Assembly (NCBI RefSeq): GCF_947242115.1
Contig: NC_074711.1
Span: 750,501-814,500 of the forward strand
Length of the DNA: 64,000 nucleotides
DNA from: Biomphalaria glabrata
Lineage: Eukaryota > Mollusca > Gastropoda > Planorbidae
Direction of reading: 5' to 3'
The notes below the pieces were generated by a model, which worked only from the letters and a program-made list of their open reading frames with translations, was not told the origin of the DNA and did no database searches. Positions 23,611 to 36,355 of this stretch are shown in pieces; position 1 is the stretch's first letter, and every line of letters starts with the position of its first letter. The position numbers were made by a program, and so were the translations under genes.

Positions 23611-23688
23611 ATAATATAGACATGGCAAAGGAGTACTGTGCTTATAGGGATTTTCTTATTCCTTAAACGTAAATATCACATTTGTTAA

Positions 23689-26621
23689 CTCTTATGGTAC
23701 GCCATATTGGATTTTCGATCACCCGTGGTCGACACCTAAAAACGTCATTTAAATAAATAAATCTTGAAATTTTTGCGTTATTTTTTATTATTTTCACAAA
23801 AAAAATATTTTTTGTTTCGTAAAAATATTATTTTAAGTTAAACTTTTTTAAAAAAGTTATTTTTATTTGCGTCCGAAAGTTCACATTTTGAACAAGCCAT
23901 TTTGTGATTCTCGTCGGCCATTTTACTACTTGCCTTCACCACTACTAGTGCGCTAGCATCACGTTTTTATCTAAGAAATGGCTCAAGACTTATCTTCTGA
24001 TGAAGAAATTGAGTACATTTCAAGTGAAGATGAAGAATGGATTGAAGAAGAATTTCATGATGATGAAAACATTCAGCCCAATTTCAATGAACAGAGGAAC
24101 TACGGAAGGTAAATATTTTTCTTTGTTACGAAACATCCAGTTCTGGATTGACTCGTTAGAGTCTAGAAACTTTAGATCTAGTCTACATCTAAATAACTTT
24201 AGAATTTATTTGTAAAATTTAGGGAAATAAAGAGCTTATAAGACTTTATACTAAAATCAAAGTATTTTCTAGATCTACTAGATCTAGATCTAGAGCCAAA
24301 CACTTTTCAGACCACATTGCTTTTGCTAGATCCATATTTCATTTGTTTACGTTGGTTACGCTTTGTTTATAATCTACATCTGTAAACATTTCAGTGCTGT
24401 ATATGTATATTATTAATATTTGGATTCAAAGCTTGTAGTTATGATTAGCATGACTTTATGTTTTAATTTTACTAATTCTAATTTTTTTTATTTTATTTTT
24501 TTTTAGCTATGATGACCTGGACCAAATACCACATGCCATACCAGCATTCAGACCCGAAAGGCCTCCTGGAGCTCATTTCCCTGACAGTGTAACAAGGCAA
24601 AACAGGAGAAACTACCTTACTCCTCTTTCAATTTTTAAACTGTTCTTTACAGAAGCTTTAGTTGAAATGCTCTGTAAATTTACCAACGAAAATGCTGCTG
24701 CCACTGGTCCTTCAAAACCAAGTATGTACAAGAACTGGAAGGATATAGACGTTGAAGAGTTTTACGTATTCATGGGACTTCTGATGTACATGGGACTTGT
24801 TCAGGTTCCCAACTTTAAGCTCTATTGGAACGGAAAGAGTTTGTTCAATGGTTTGTGGGCCAGAGCGTTCATGACTAGATTTCGTTTTCAGCAAATTCTT
24901 TGCTTTTTGAAAGTAAGCAATAGAGATACTGAGGTGGCTACTGATAAACTTGCTAAGGTTAGATTTTTATTTGAATTTATTAGGAGAAAATGTATGAAAT
25001 TATATCAGCCTAGTCAAAACATATCTATAGATGAAAGAATGGTTAGAAATAAGGGTAGGTATGCATTTAGACAATATATAAGGGATAAACCAACTAAATG
25101 GGGAATGAAATTGTGGGTTTTAGCAGACTCTCTTAGTGGGTACACTTATGACTTTGATGTATATTTAGGTAAGATAGAAGGGAATAGCTCTACTTTTGGA
25201 TTAGCATATGATGTAGTAATGAAGTTAGTGTCCTCTCTAGTAAATCAAGGCTATCGTTTATTTTTTGATAATTTTTATACCAGTTTTGTACTTGTTATTG
25301 ATCTTTTTAAAAAAGGTATTGTTGCTTGTGGAACAATCATAAGCAATAGGAAAGGGTTTCCAACAGAACTTAAGAATGTGAAGCAGTGGGAAAAGGTTAG
25401 TAAGAGGGGGGATATGAGATGGGTTAGACAAGATCAGGTTTTAGCTATGCAGTGGAGGGATAACAAAACAGTTTCATTAGTTTCAACCATGCATTCGGCA
25501 AATGAGTTTAATTATGTTAATAGGAGAACAAAAAATAATGGTGTTTTTGAACAATTAAAAGTTAAACAGCCTCAACTAGTGGGGGATTATAATTCTTTTA
25601 TGGGAGGGGTGGATAAAAGTGACCAGCTGCTAAATAAATATAACATGCTGCGCAAAACTAACAAGTACTGGAAAACCTTATTTTTTCATTTCATTGATAT
25701 TGCTAGAGTTAATAGTTATATTTTATTTCAAGACTGGAGAAAACAAAATCCAGATATTGAAGAATTAAATAGAAGCCCATACTACAGTCAGTTAGATTTC
25801 ACCATTGAACTAATTAGAGAGTTAGCAAACATTGATGATTATGACCCAGTTCCTACTATAGAACATATGAGACTTAAAACCTGCCACTCAATATTACCTG
25901 CAATGGTTGCTTCGAAAGATAGAAAAAATTGTAAACTTTGTTATAGTCATCACAAAATTGAAAGAAAGACTAGGTCCATGTGTAGTGCTTGTGGTACATT
26001 TTTGTGTTTCAGTCCAGAAAGAAATTGTCTTTTACTTTATCATAAATAACCTTTTTTTTCACATTCAATGTACTTTTTTGTGTGAACTAAGTCTACTTTA
26101 AAGTTCAAACTGTAATTCCTTCATTTATTAATGTTTTAATTCTTTGTAATTAATAATCTATATGTTTGGTTTATATGATTAGCTCTTTTATCAAGAGGAT
26201 TTTGTTTTTGGCGTTTTGTTGTTGTTTTTATATAGTTTCATAAAAAGTCACCTCAGTATCTCAGTATCCTATAGAATTGCCTAAAAATGATATATGATAT
26301 GTAAAAATGGTTATCATTGATGAAAATAGTACTTTAATTCACATTGGCTTTTATACTTTTTTTTTTTATTCATGCCTTTTGTCATAAATATGTGTTTTTT
26401 TTGCAAAAAAGAAAAAAAAATTGTCACAAGAATTGATTTCTTGAAAAAATGTTTTCACCTACCAAATTTTTTTATCATCTACTAGATAAAGGATGCAATT
26501 CTGAATAAAATGATAGATAACTTGCAAATATTTGTATTATTTTTATTTTAGAAAAATCATTTTTTATTAAGTACCTTAAAAAAAATAAAAAAAAGGGGGA
26601 AAACTCAAGAATCTTTAAGAG
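23689..26621 (+). mobile_element. piggyBac-family DNA transposon, apparently complete
   Basis: TTAA lies on both sides (23685-23688 and 26622-26625), the hallmark piggyBac target duplication. The ends share an inverted CTCTTA (left CTCTTATGG, right TAAGAG), a short terminal repeat. The 2.9-kb body contains a single two-exon transposase gene in the plus orientation. The right end is rich in A and T runs. It lies where GALC copy A lacks an exon, and copy B has no piggyBac at the matching place, so insertion followed the duplication or was limited to this copy. The short terminal repeat makes the exact ends less sure than the transposase. Confidence 0.7.
23978..26049 (+). CDS. piggyBac transposase, two exons, intact reading frame
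   Basis: Exon 1 (23978-24108) starts at an ATG and encodes an acidic leader, MAQDLSSDEEIEYISSEDEE, as usual for piggyBac proteins. Its AG|GTAAAT donor joins in phase to exon 2 (24507-26049) after a T-rich acceptor, giving about 557 residues, a normal family length. The DDE_Tnp_1_7 fold carries the expected acidic residues: SIDERM (first Asp), LFFDNFYTS (second Asp) and GGVDKSDQLL (third and fourth Asp). The C-terminus holds the cysteine-rich, PHD/RING-like zinc domain (CKLC...CSAC...LCF...NC). The single 398-bp intron is T-rich. No stop or frame change is visible, so the enzyme could be functional or only recently silenced. It could cut and rejoin TTAA-flanked ends in the nucleus. Confidence 0.88.
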
Positions 26622-26625
26622 TTAA

Positions 26626-27284
26626 TGCATAGAGAAGCAAGAGCAAGTAAGTGCCTTTAAAAGTCTTGTGTTTTATTTAGTCTTTTAGTAATAGCAAATA
26701 GTTTTCATAACATTTTATAAGGCATTCATTTCAAATTATTAAGGTTATTATTTTACTATAAAAACTTTTAAACTACCTACATTTATAAATATGTATGCAT
26801 GCATCCAGTTTTCAATACATTATGAAACTTTATATATATTTTGAAGAGAATTAGGCCTACCAATTGAATGTAAATAATGTGGCACACCATTTGTGGGCCA
26901 CGTTATATGCTAATGCCTGGGCCCATTTTAATACCCAGTCCACCTCTGTGAAATGGGAACTTTACTTTATTATTAACTAAATATATTACAAATGATAGTG
27001 CATTGTCTAGTGTTTGAAATGGACAGCCTACACAGCAAATCATGAAATTAGAAAGGCTAATCGAGCTCTTTGAAATGATGAGGTAAAAGAAATAAAAACC
27101 TAGCTCTTTTAAATGAGATTTAAGTTGTTGCATAACTTTTTAAAATAAATAATCTTTTAATAGTGCAAGAACTAGTTAACATGAACCTATCATTCACATT
27201 ATATATACAAAATTAGAACACGAATAAGAAGTCTTGGTTAGCTTGGTACTTCTATTATGTTTGGCTTTTATAGTAAGCACTTAC
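26626..27284. other. intron of GALC copy A, right of the piggyBac
   Basis: From about 26950 to 27060 the sequence matches copy B at about 49650-49720 (AACTAAATATATTACAAA, GCATT.TCTAGTGT, GAAAGG.TAAT). In copy B that segment lies directly upstream of the 49441-49607 exon. Here the place where the exon should follow holds unrelated sequence, so the exon is absent, not just diverged. Confidence 0.7.
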
Positions 27285-30230
27285 CAAGTATAGGAACCAA
27301 TAACGCTAATTGATTTGTTGTGCAGATCAGAATCACACCAGGCTACTGGATTCTTTAAAACCATTTGTCTAATAAACTTTGTTTGACCATCGCTAAGTAC
27401 TTCATAGGAGCCTGTCTGCTGGGCAAGATTGAATGGTTCCTGGTACTGGGGATAGCCTTAATGAACATAGAAACAGTTTTATTTAGAGTTGTAAAAAGAT
27501 TGAAAATATTACAGATAGAAATGAAATTTGCATTTTTATAAATGTAGATCAGAGCTTAAGAATGAGGTTTAATTATGTATATTAATGCCTGTCATTGAAT
27601 GTGTGTTTGTTTTGGCTGAATAGTTTTTGGAGTGACCTTGAATAAGAACATCACAGAGAAGGAAATGCAAATGATGAAAGTTATTTGAAATAGAAAGTTG
27701 AAGTCAGATATAGAAGATGACCACTTGTGTTTATTGTATGAAAAGCAGTAGTTTTGAAGTGAATTTAATTTTTTTATTTCAAGTCAAGTTTATTTTCTTA
27801 AAAAAAGTTTTTCTAGGATTCATTCAAGTTAGGTAACAGGTTAAATAAAGGGATAGTTTGATTTTCCTACAATTTTAACATTAGTATAGCTGTTAAAAGA
27901 ACTATCTATAGAGAGGATGGTTAATGATATTGTGCTACAGAAGGTTTATTTTCAACCATGGGCTAAAATTCTTTCACTGGCACTGCACAGATCAAGATTT
28001 ATAAATGAGAAACAAATTTCACTTGATAGTGAATACTGAGGAATACTTATGACATATCAGGTCTGCAGCACTCTTGCCCTTCTAATGGAAACCTGGTTAC
28101 ATGTGACTGTACAAATGTCATGGTAGTGACACTTCTGGGACATAGAATCCATAAAGTAAATGGACAAAACTTATGAAAGTAAGGTTTCAAACAAAAACTA
28201 AAGTTGCTGTGTTAAGAACACAAGGCTTTTGTGGATGTTTCTGGAAATATACAAGAGATGAGATCAAAAGAGGGGTTTGGTTCATTTTGGGAATACAATC
28301 TGTTCTTTCAGTTTAAATTTTTAAAAAGAAACTATTGTGCCTGATTGTATAATACAATGAGGTATTTGTATTTATTTAATATTCAACATAAATGGCTAAA
28401 TCTTGAAAGTTTCTTATTACCTGAACTAAGGAGCCATTAGAAATATCCTTTTTTTTTCTAATCATTTTCAACAGGTATTTGAAGCAACTATTTTTTTAAA
28501 CGCGCAGGCATCATTTTTTGTGATATTTTTTTTCTGAAAAATTTGATTTGAATAGATCAGTAAAGTTACACACAAAAAACTTTTATACCTTCAAAATCAT
28601 CAAGATAAGGCAGAGGAAGTGGTTGAGAGGGAAGTGGGTCAGGATATGATCCTTTTTGTCCAGTAGATATCGTGGTCAGTGTGTAGACTTCATCTAGCAT
28701 TAACTTGAGAACTGCTTGGCCAGACACAAACTGTGAAAGATGGAATGTGATAATATGCATATAGATATGAATAAATTGTTACAGTGCTGGCTTATTTTAT
28801 TACTAAAGCATCTCCAGATTTTTTTTTGTAAAGTCTTTCTTCTAACCAGTTTGTGTTGTACACCAGTAGGCTCTTTTTTATTTTAAGATTGTCTATGGTT
28901 ATTTCTTTTTAATCTTTAGGTCTACCATGACTTCTTTAAATTTCTGTCTGTTAACATTTCAGCAAAGGTACAAGATATGAATACATTGCTTATGTCCTGA
29001 CAATTTCTGCATTAGACACTTTAGGCCTACTCTGCTACTAAATCACCTAAATAAGTTATGCTTCTTTTCCTTGGTCTTTGTTTCACTGCCAAGTTTGATA
29101 CTTATTAAAAAAAAGAGTCAAAGGAAATCACCACATTAGCTTAATATTTAATAACAGAATTCACTCACCTTTAGCTGTCCCAGTGACCGAAACATTATGT
29201 TAGGTTGACCATTAAACCCTAACTTACTGTACCAGACATTCATGCTTGTTAGTTTAGCCTAAAGATATCAGAGTAAAAATTGATGACAATTATGTTAATC
29301 TAGATATCTATAAAACAATAGTAGTGATATTTAGCTGCACACATTCTACTAAATTTAAGCCCAGATTCCCAATGAAGCGTATATAACAAGTAATAAAAAA
29401 AATTGTTAGACAAAAAGCAAAAGAAAGTTCAAAGAAAAGAGATACAAATAATCAAACATAATAAAACAATCTAATTTAAAACTAAATAAATTAATTAATT
29501 AACACATTCTATGATCTTTCACAATGGTCCCGGGTTCATATTCTGCCAGCTTACATCAAACTTCTGAATTCATTTGTCAGTAATTATATTTTCTTTTTTA
29601 AATACAAGCATCATGCAATAGGAGTCTTTAACTTTTTCTTTATTGTTATAAATTGTTTTCAACATGAGAATCTAATGAAATATACTTACAAAACTTCCTT
29701 AAAGACTTAAAGTTACATGTTGTGGTTGAACATCATACCAGGGTATACCAGGACCTATACAGATAGGGTGGTCATGAGTCTGAAATACAAATAAAGTGAT
29801 CAAGGAGAGTCTAAAAAAAACTTTTTTCTTTTATTAATCAGAGTCAATCTGACATGTAGGTATGTCAAATAGATAGGTTTTCCAACTTATATGTATGTCT
29901 GACATGTCATAAAGAGTCTAACAGTCTTGTAATGAAACATGCCAACACATTTTTTCTATAGAAACTTGGAAAGGCATTTTCTTTCTTTTTTTTTTTAAGG
30001 GGAGGGGAGGGAGGTAAGAAGAGTGCTATTAAGAAATTATTACTCACTATGGTTTCAATTACAATGGTCAGATCAGTTCCATCAGGGCTGATCAATCCAA
30101 CATAAGATCCGCATTGTGGTAATTTACCTACGCCACTATCATGCTTTAAATATTTCCACCCGATAGAAGTAAATTGAGTTGTATGTGCTGAGAAAGGAAA
30201 ACAAAAATATGTTTGTAAAAATGTAAGTAA

Positions 30231-30396
30231 AATGTTTTACATGTTTCAGATGTTCCTTCAGAGTTGAAGATAATTTATTCCCTTGTACTAACATCCAGCA
30301 GGACAACGGGGAATGGCAGCAGGCAGGGTATAAACCCAGGGCCATCGAGAAGTCTGAACAACAGTTCAGCGCATATACCACATGACCAGGCAGCCA
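30231..30396 (-). repeat. SINE family S1
   Basis: It has the S1 tail (ACATGTTTCAGATGTTCCTT, CAGAGTTGAAGATAATTT) and head (CATGACCAGGCAGCC). It is intronic in GALC copy A and absent from the matching intron of copy B. Confidence 0.75.
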
Positions 30397-32852
30397 GCCT
30401 GTATGTATTATAATTGTCATTCAATATGTTATAATTCAATATTTTATATGTTATAACTGTGATTCAATATGTTTAAAACTACAAAAGTTAATTTTTTAGG
30501 CTTACTATTTTCGACAGTCAAGATGTGGTTTACATTTTTTCCCCCACCATTTAAGAATTCAGATTATAATAAAGAATTAAAAATAATAAAACAATGCATA
30601 CACCACTTCAAACATGTGTTCAAAACCAACAACATGCACATGCTTGATACAAAACAAACACACTGGTCATTTTAGTCACAAGATGAGTACCTGTGACCAG
30701 ATGTACCAGTAAGGTTGATTGGCTGTATTGTTAGACATTAAAAGCAAACCATCATCCATATAGATCTAGTTTCACTAGAGAAATTTTTTTTATCCATAAT
30801 GGTATCCAAATTCTTATATATAAGATTTCTATAATGTGTCTTCTTTCTAGTATATAATGCTCAGTACACTTTTATTGTACAAATAGGCAAGAAAAAAAAA
30901 TGGACAGTTTTGCCAGTTTAAATAGGGTTACGGTTATATAATTTGGTTCTAAATGAAAGACTTACCTGCTATCCATATGGGGGGGCTAACATTATAGTTG
31001 CCTGACCAAGGTTCTAATGTAGTCATAAGACCATTTCTATAGTATGGCAGTCCATAGTAGTAACTTGCAATTAGATTCCAGGCAATAGTTCTATAAAGTA
31101 TATATGTGAATTTAAGATGTAGCACATAAATTCCAAAAACTAAACATAATTTATTTATTGCACAAAGTTATTCAGCTAGAGCTAAATTTTAAATAAGAGG
31201 CAATTCACAGTTGGAAACATGAAAATATAAATTTAAAATATTAATGTCTATCATGCACCAGTTTTAATTTTAAAATGAGGTTACTGAACACTTCAAGAAC
31301 TTTAATTCTTTCCTTTTCCACAACCAAGGTAACCAATTGAACCTAGTAAACAGTTAACATTTTTAAGAGAATTGTTCTTCACTCTGATTACTTTGATAGC
31401 ACTTACAACTGGGTTAGAAACATGCCTACAATTCAAGTAGATTTTCTTATTGAATGACACACTACAAAAATGTAATCATGTATGATCTGGATATTCTTCT
31501 TTGTTTTTATTATTCATTAACTAATGTTGTGTGTTCTTTCAGTGTCAGACTTAGAATAAAATCTCTGAAATATAGTAAGAATATGCATGCCATAGTTTTA
31601 CTTCTTCTAGACCTAATCATTGCTTCAACTTATCAGACATTAACTGAGATAACGGTACTAAATTACAAAGATAAATAGCTGTTAAAATAATTGTAACTTA
31701 CGAAGACATATAGCCATTGACATAGTTTTGATTTAAAATCTGAGGATAAAGTGTAAAATGTAAAAACAAAAAAAAAACACGAAATATATATATCCCAAAG
31801 CCCATATCTGCCAATTCGGGAAGTGGCTGGCCAAATAGGAACTGACCAGGAGTGGTAAAAATTGCATAGTCAATATTTTTTCACAGAAATGGCCCCTGAC
31901 AACTAGCAAAATTGTGAATTGGCCAAAGCTGGAAGAAAAAAATCACAAGAATATTTTGAGGGCTCTCTTGACTTTATAAATAATGCATAGAATTGTAGAA
32001 CATCATTGCTTGAAAACAGCATGTCTTTTTAAAAAAAAATCAAAGACATTAACTGAACTTCATAAAAATCTAAAGAAGATTGAAAGTCCTATTCTAATTT
32101 GTAGAAATAGCCCTCAACAATCATAACAAGAATGCTTTTGGTCATCGCAATGAGTATATTAACTCCAAATTTTGGGAGAATTTCCACAACTGAATTTATC
32201 AGCACCAATGCATCTTCAGTATTCAAACAAGAATGAGCTGCTGATCTTGCAATTACTTCCTGACTTTGTTTATTTTGACATATAGGTTTTCGAAGAAGCT
32301 TTTCACTATGGTAAGGCCCTTCTCATTATAGGAGCAGAAGTATTAAAACATTTTTACACAAACTGTTTCTAAATATTTTGGTAGACAATCTGCAGTAGTT
32401 GTTGTTTTTTTTATTTATGTTGTGTGTTAGGTGGCATTGCCAATATCTAATAATTTCTTGTCTCAAACTCAGGAGCCCACCGTATGATGAACATGAAATA
32501 AGGCTCAAGAAGGAAATGCCAAAAGACAGTTATATAGAAGTTATCAAAAGTGATGTACTGAATTGTAAATTAATAAATAATCAAGACAGTGGTAGACTTT
32601 TTTGATGAATGGGGAAATGGGCCATCCTGCCTGGACATTTATGAAACGTGGGACAGATGCCTGAAGCAGAACATCTGGTTACCTTAGTCTAGCTATTTCT
32701 GAAGCGCATAACATCTTAAGCTAATTTTTTTCCCATTCTCAGCACTACAAGTGAAAGGCATCACATATAGTTGCCATTCTTTATTGTAAACAGGTTTCAA
32801 TGTTAGTTCACTGCTCAGTACCTACTTGTGAGTAAGAAAAAAAAGTACAAAT

Positions 32853-32990
32853 CCCCTTTCAGACCATGTGATCTATGAGGCTGATGATGTAAAGGCCATC
32901 TGTTTCTGTGGCCCACAGTTAATGAAGGTGTCATGTGGCCAGCACAATGACCAAATGCCTTTACTTTTCCCCAATTAATGTGATGACATA
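32853..32990 (-). repeat. SINE family S3, partial
   Basis: On the minus strand it carries the S3 central words TTGTGCTGGCCACATGACA and GGCCACAGAAACAGATGGCC. The tRNA-like head is missing. Confidence 0.65.
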
Positions 32991-33464
32991 AGAGCTGGGT
33001 GAACTCAGAGATATTTCTGATAATTAAGTAGTAAAATGTATTATTTGTCACAATTGATCATAGTTAGAAGTTAGGCCTTTCTTAAAATTAGTTTTGTGCA
33101 GTTATCTTATAATTTTTTTTTTTGGTGTCATTAATGTACTTAGTTTGTAGCTCCTTTTTTTCATTGACCTCAGTAGATATCATGCAGAATGTCAAACTTT
33201 TCTTTGCAGTATAATAAAAAGCTATAGTATCCTGTTCTTAGCACAAAAACTTTTTTTTTATAATTTTCAATAGTCATTTACTTTTTTTTTATGCTTTGCT
33301 TTAGCATGCTTAGCATACTTTATAAAAGTTCATATTATGACTACACTAAGTTTTGGTAATAATATTAGCTTTTTCTTGTAAATCAGAAACATTATTTTCA
33401 CATCAATTGTTGGTTTAACATGATCATCAATTTAGTTTTAGAATAGTTGTAGCATGCTTTTAGA

Positions 33465-33605
33465 ACTTGTGATCTATAGGGCAAATGATGTAAATGTCAT
33501 CTGTTTCTATGGCCCATGGTTATTAAGGGTATCATATGGCCAGCACAACAATTAACCATCTTTACTTTCCCCAACTAACGCCAGATACTCATTAAAATTG
33601 AACAG
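33465..33605 (-). repeat. SINE family S3, partial
   Basis: A second minus-strand copy of the S3 central region (GGCCATAGAAACAGATGACA), more diverged than the one 600 bp to its left. Both are in the 31740-34241 intron of GALC copy A. Confidence 0.6.
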
Positions 33606-33785
33606 ACTCGGAGGCATCCTAAAATACTGAAATTCAAAATCAGTCATCACTAATATTTCAAACTGAGAACCCTAAGATCAGAAGCGATGCACTTTACTGT
33701 TTTACCACTCAGCAAGGCCTCCCCCCCCCATTAAAAATGTTCTGTTATAAATCATCACATCTTTTGCAGAGAGAATTGTTGCCAT

Positions 33786-34025
33786 TATTTATTATTATAG
33801 CTTTTATATAGCACTACTTTCATGCTTATAGCATGCTCAGAGCGCTTTTGGTCCAATCTCATTTGTGGACCAGTGGGGGGAGGGGGTATCTAGGAGTTGG
33901 TTTTCCGTGCTGCCTTTAGGCGCTCAGCAAACACAACTCTGCCCGAGTCGGGTGTCGAACCTCGAGCCCCCTTCTAGGTAGCCAAGCCAAGTTCAAGCGC
34001 ACTTGGCCTCTCGACCACGCTTCCC
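33786..34025 (-). repeat. SINE family S2, near full length
   Basis: The minus strand reads AGCGTGGTCGAGAGGCCAAG (A-box region), CTCGAGGTTCGACACCCGAC (B box), the body AAAGGCAGCACGGAAAACCA, and a tail AGTGCTATATAAAAGC then a TAA-rich run. It is the same family as 47812-48050 and 35900-36105. Confidence 0.8.
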
Positions 34026-34721
34026 ACTACAGAAAATAGCTATCCAAAGTACAATATAGATGACTTTATTCAAGAATTTTTAACTTTCTTGGCAATGTGC
34101 AATGTGACAAGCTAATTTAGGAACTGGATAGACATCTGGATTATACTGTAACATATATATTTTAGACTAAAATTACAATTATTATAGACTAATATGAGAT
34201 GTTATTTCATTCACTATGTCATGTTGTTATAGAGTGTTTACCCTTGCCCAGCATCCTCCTCCATTTGCAGCATTACATGTACTGTAATCTTCAGAGGCCC
34301 AAAGACTTTTTCCAGTGATGTAAGCCTCCGGAGAATCATATGTCCTTGGATAATGGCAGCTGTGAACAGAATCAATTTTGCATAACACTTAACACTTTCC
34401 AAAATGTAAAAATTTTTAGTCTAAAAACAAGCTCATAATAACATACATATTCTTTTAAACGTTTCATTGAAGTTTTTACATGCTAGATATTCTTACATGT
34501 TCACCTAGTAGTCTACAAGCTTGCAGAGTTGTGTGTTAGAAAGTTGATTAGGTCTTTCCAAACTTAGAAAACCCTTTCAAAACTTAATAAATAATGAATG
34601 GTTTATTTACACCTTAAGAAAAGATGCCAACAAATGTGCTATTCAGGCTTAGATTGGAACCCCTGGTCACACGACACAGAGGAAGACCAAAAAGAACAGG
34701 GCAACACAATCTTCATATCTT

Positions 34722-34882
34722 CTAGATTACAGATGTTACTTCAAAAGAGAAGATAATTATGTCCTAGACATTTCATGATCAATCTAGTCATGCATGTTAA
34801 TCAGTTACTTAAACTATGATAAGTCATTGGTTTTCCTGGCTGGTTCAGGCAACCAATTCCATTCTCTAACGGCACAAGGGAT
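34722..34882 (-). mobile_element. CR1-like LINE 3' end
   Basis: Plus-strand words AGATGTTACTTCAAAAGAGA, GTCATGCATGTTAATCAGTT and TTTTCCTGGCTGGTTCAGGC are the inverse of the LINE tail at 63010-63220. It is intronic in GALC copy A. Confidence 0.6.
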
Positions 34883-35899
34883 AATTAAAAATAATTATGT
34901 GGTATTGTATTTTATATACATGTTTCTTATCTCATCATCACTAATTTTGCAAAGTAGCAAACGTAACCAACATACCCAATAGCATAAACAGATTTAGCTC
35001 ATTTTTCATCTTTTAAAATGTCATGAGCAATATCCCATCCTCCGTCATGTGCTATAATCAAAACATTATGAAAGCCATTTAAATCTAATGCATTTCTCAA
35101 AGTCTGCAAAGAGAAAGATAACAATGTCTAGTAAATGTTGTATGCAGGTCTCCAAACAGAACAAATAATTTCAAAAACAAAAATGAAGGGATTTGGAGAA
35201 CATGACCCTAAATAAACAATCTGTTAAATTTAAATAATCTATTTATTTATGAACCATCTGGTTTATTATATATTAAAAAAAAATATTTTGATGAGTTTAA
35301 AAGTTATAGAAGTTCTGTCCTTATCATCACTTGAGAAAAAATGTCTAGTCAATATACAATTAAGGTGGGAATACTTTTTATATCATTTTGACAGTGATTC
35401 CCTATAGAATAAGTGATAACTTTTGATGACAATAAAACTAATCTTTAACTCCTTTGACAGCTATCAGATACATCCAATCTGATCTGGTAAAACTAAGATC
35501 TTCACTTTTTCAAAAAATACAAAAGTATTATTATACACTAAGTCTTATTAAATAAAGAAAGTATAGTATAAAATGTAGACCATTACCTTTATATATTCAA
35601 CACTATAGCCTCTCTCATTCCATATCTGATGAAGATAAATTAAAATTAGTTGTTAGATTTAAACAAAGTTCCTGTGGGGCTGAGTGGCATACACCACTTG
35701 CCTACCTTTCAAGGGGGCTGGATTTAGAATTCCAATAAGCATCATACATTTTCAACTGAGATTTGACTTAAGCTATGTTGCAGAAAGGGTTAAGTAAGGG
35801 TTGGAAACAGCATGGAAATCTTCTCCCAAATACTGCTTCTCCCCACATGTTCCCCAAAGAGATTGAAGTGAGCACTGAGCATGCTTTAGAAGTCATGAT

Positions 35900-36105
35900 A
35901 AAGCGTGGTCGAAAAGCTAAGCAAGCTTTAACTTGGCTTGGCCACCTCGAGGTTTGACACCCGACTCGAGCAGAGTTGCCTTGACTGAGCGCCTAAAGGC
36001 AGCACGTAAAACCTTCTCCCAGATACCACCCACAAATGAGATTGGATCGTAGCGCTATAAGCATGAAAGTAGCGCTATATAAAAGCTATAATTATTATTA
36101 TTATA
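35900..36105 (+). repeat. SINE family S2
   Basis: AAGCGTGGTCGAAAAGCTAA, GAGGTTTGACACCCGACTCG, then CGCTATATAAAAGCTATAAT and a TTA run. The copy lacks part of the middle. It is intronic in GALC copy A. Confidence 0.75.
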
Positions 36106-36111
36106 AGCCAA

Positions 36112-36355
36112 AGAAAAATAATAAATAAATAAACATCTAAATTCCATTCAAAAGAAAAGTAAAAGCTAGATTGTCAACTGTTAATAAAGGCTAGTAGAAA
36201 CAAGAAGAAACATTAGTTTTTTAGAGTTTATTTTAATGATACCTAAACCAATGAAAAATAATAAATAAATAAACATTTTAACTCCATTCAACAGAAAAGT
36301 AAAAGCTAGATTGTCAACTGTTAATAAAGGCTAGTAGAAACAAGAAGAAACGTTG
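36112..36355. repeat. direct duplication, about 131-bp period
   Basis: The block AAAAATAATAAATAAATAAA, GAAAAGTAAAAGCTAGATTG, TCAACTGTTAATAAAGGCTA and GTAGAAACAAGAAGAAAC occurs twice. It adjoins the SINE ending at 36105. Confidence 0.8.

Noticed and set aside
30048-30187. GALC copy A as a functional second enzyme gene
   Set aside because: Many exons such as this one are intact, but two stops, a frameshifting deletion and a missing exon elsewhere rule out a normal product.
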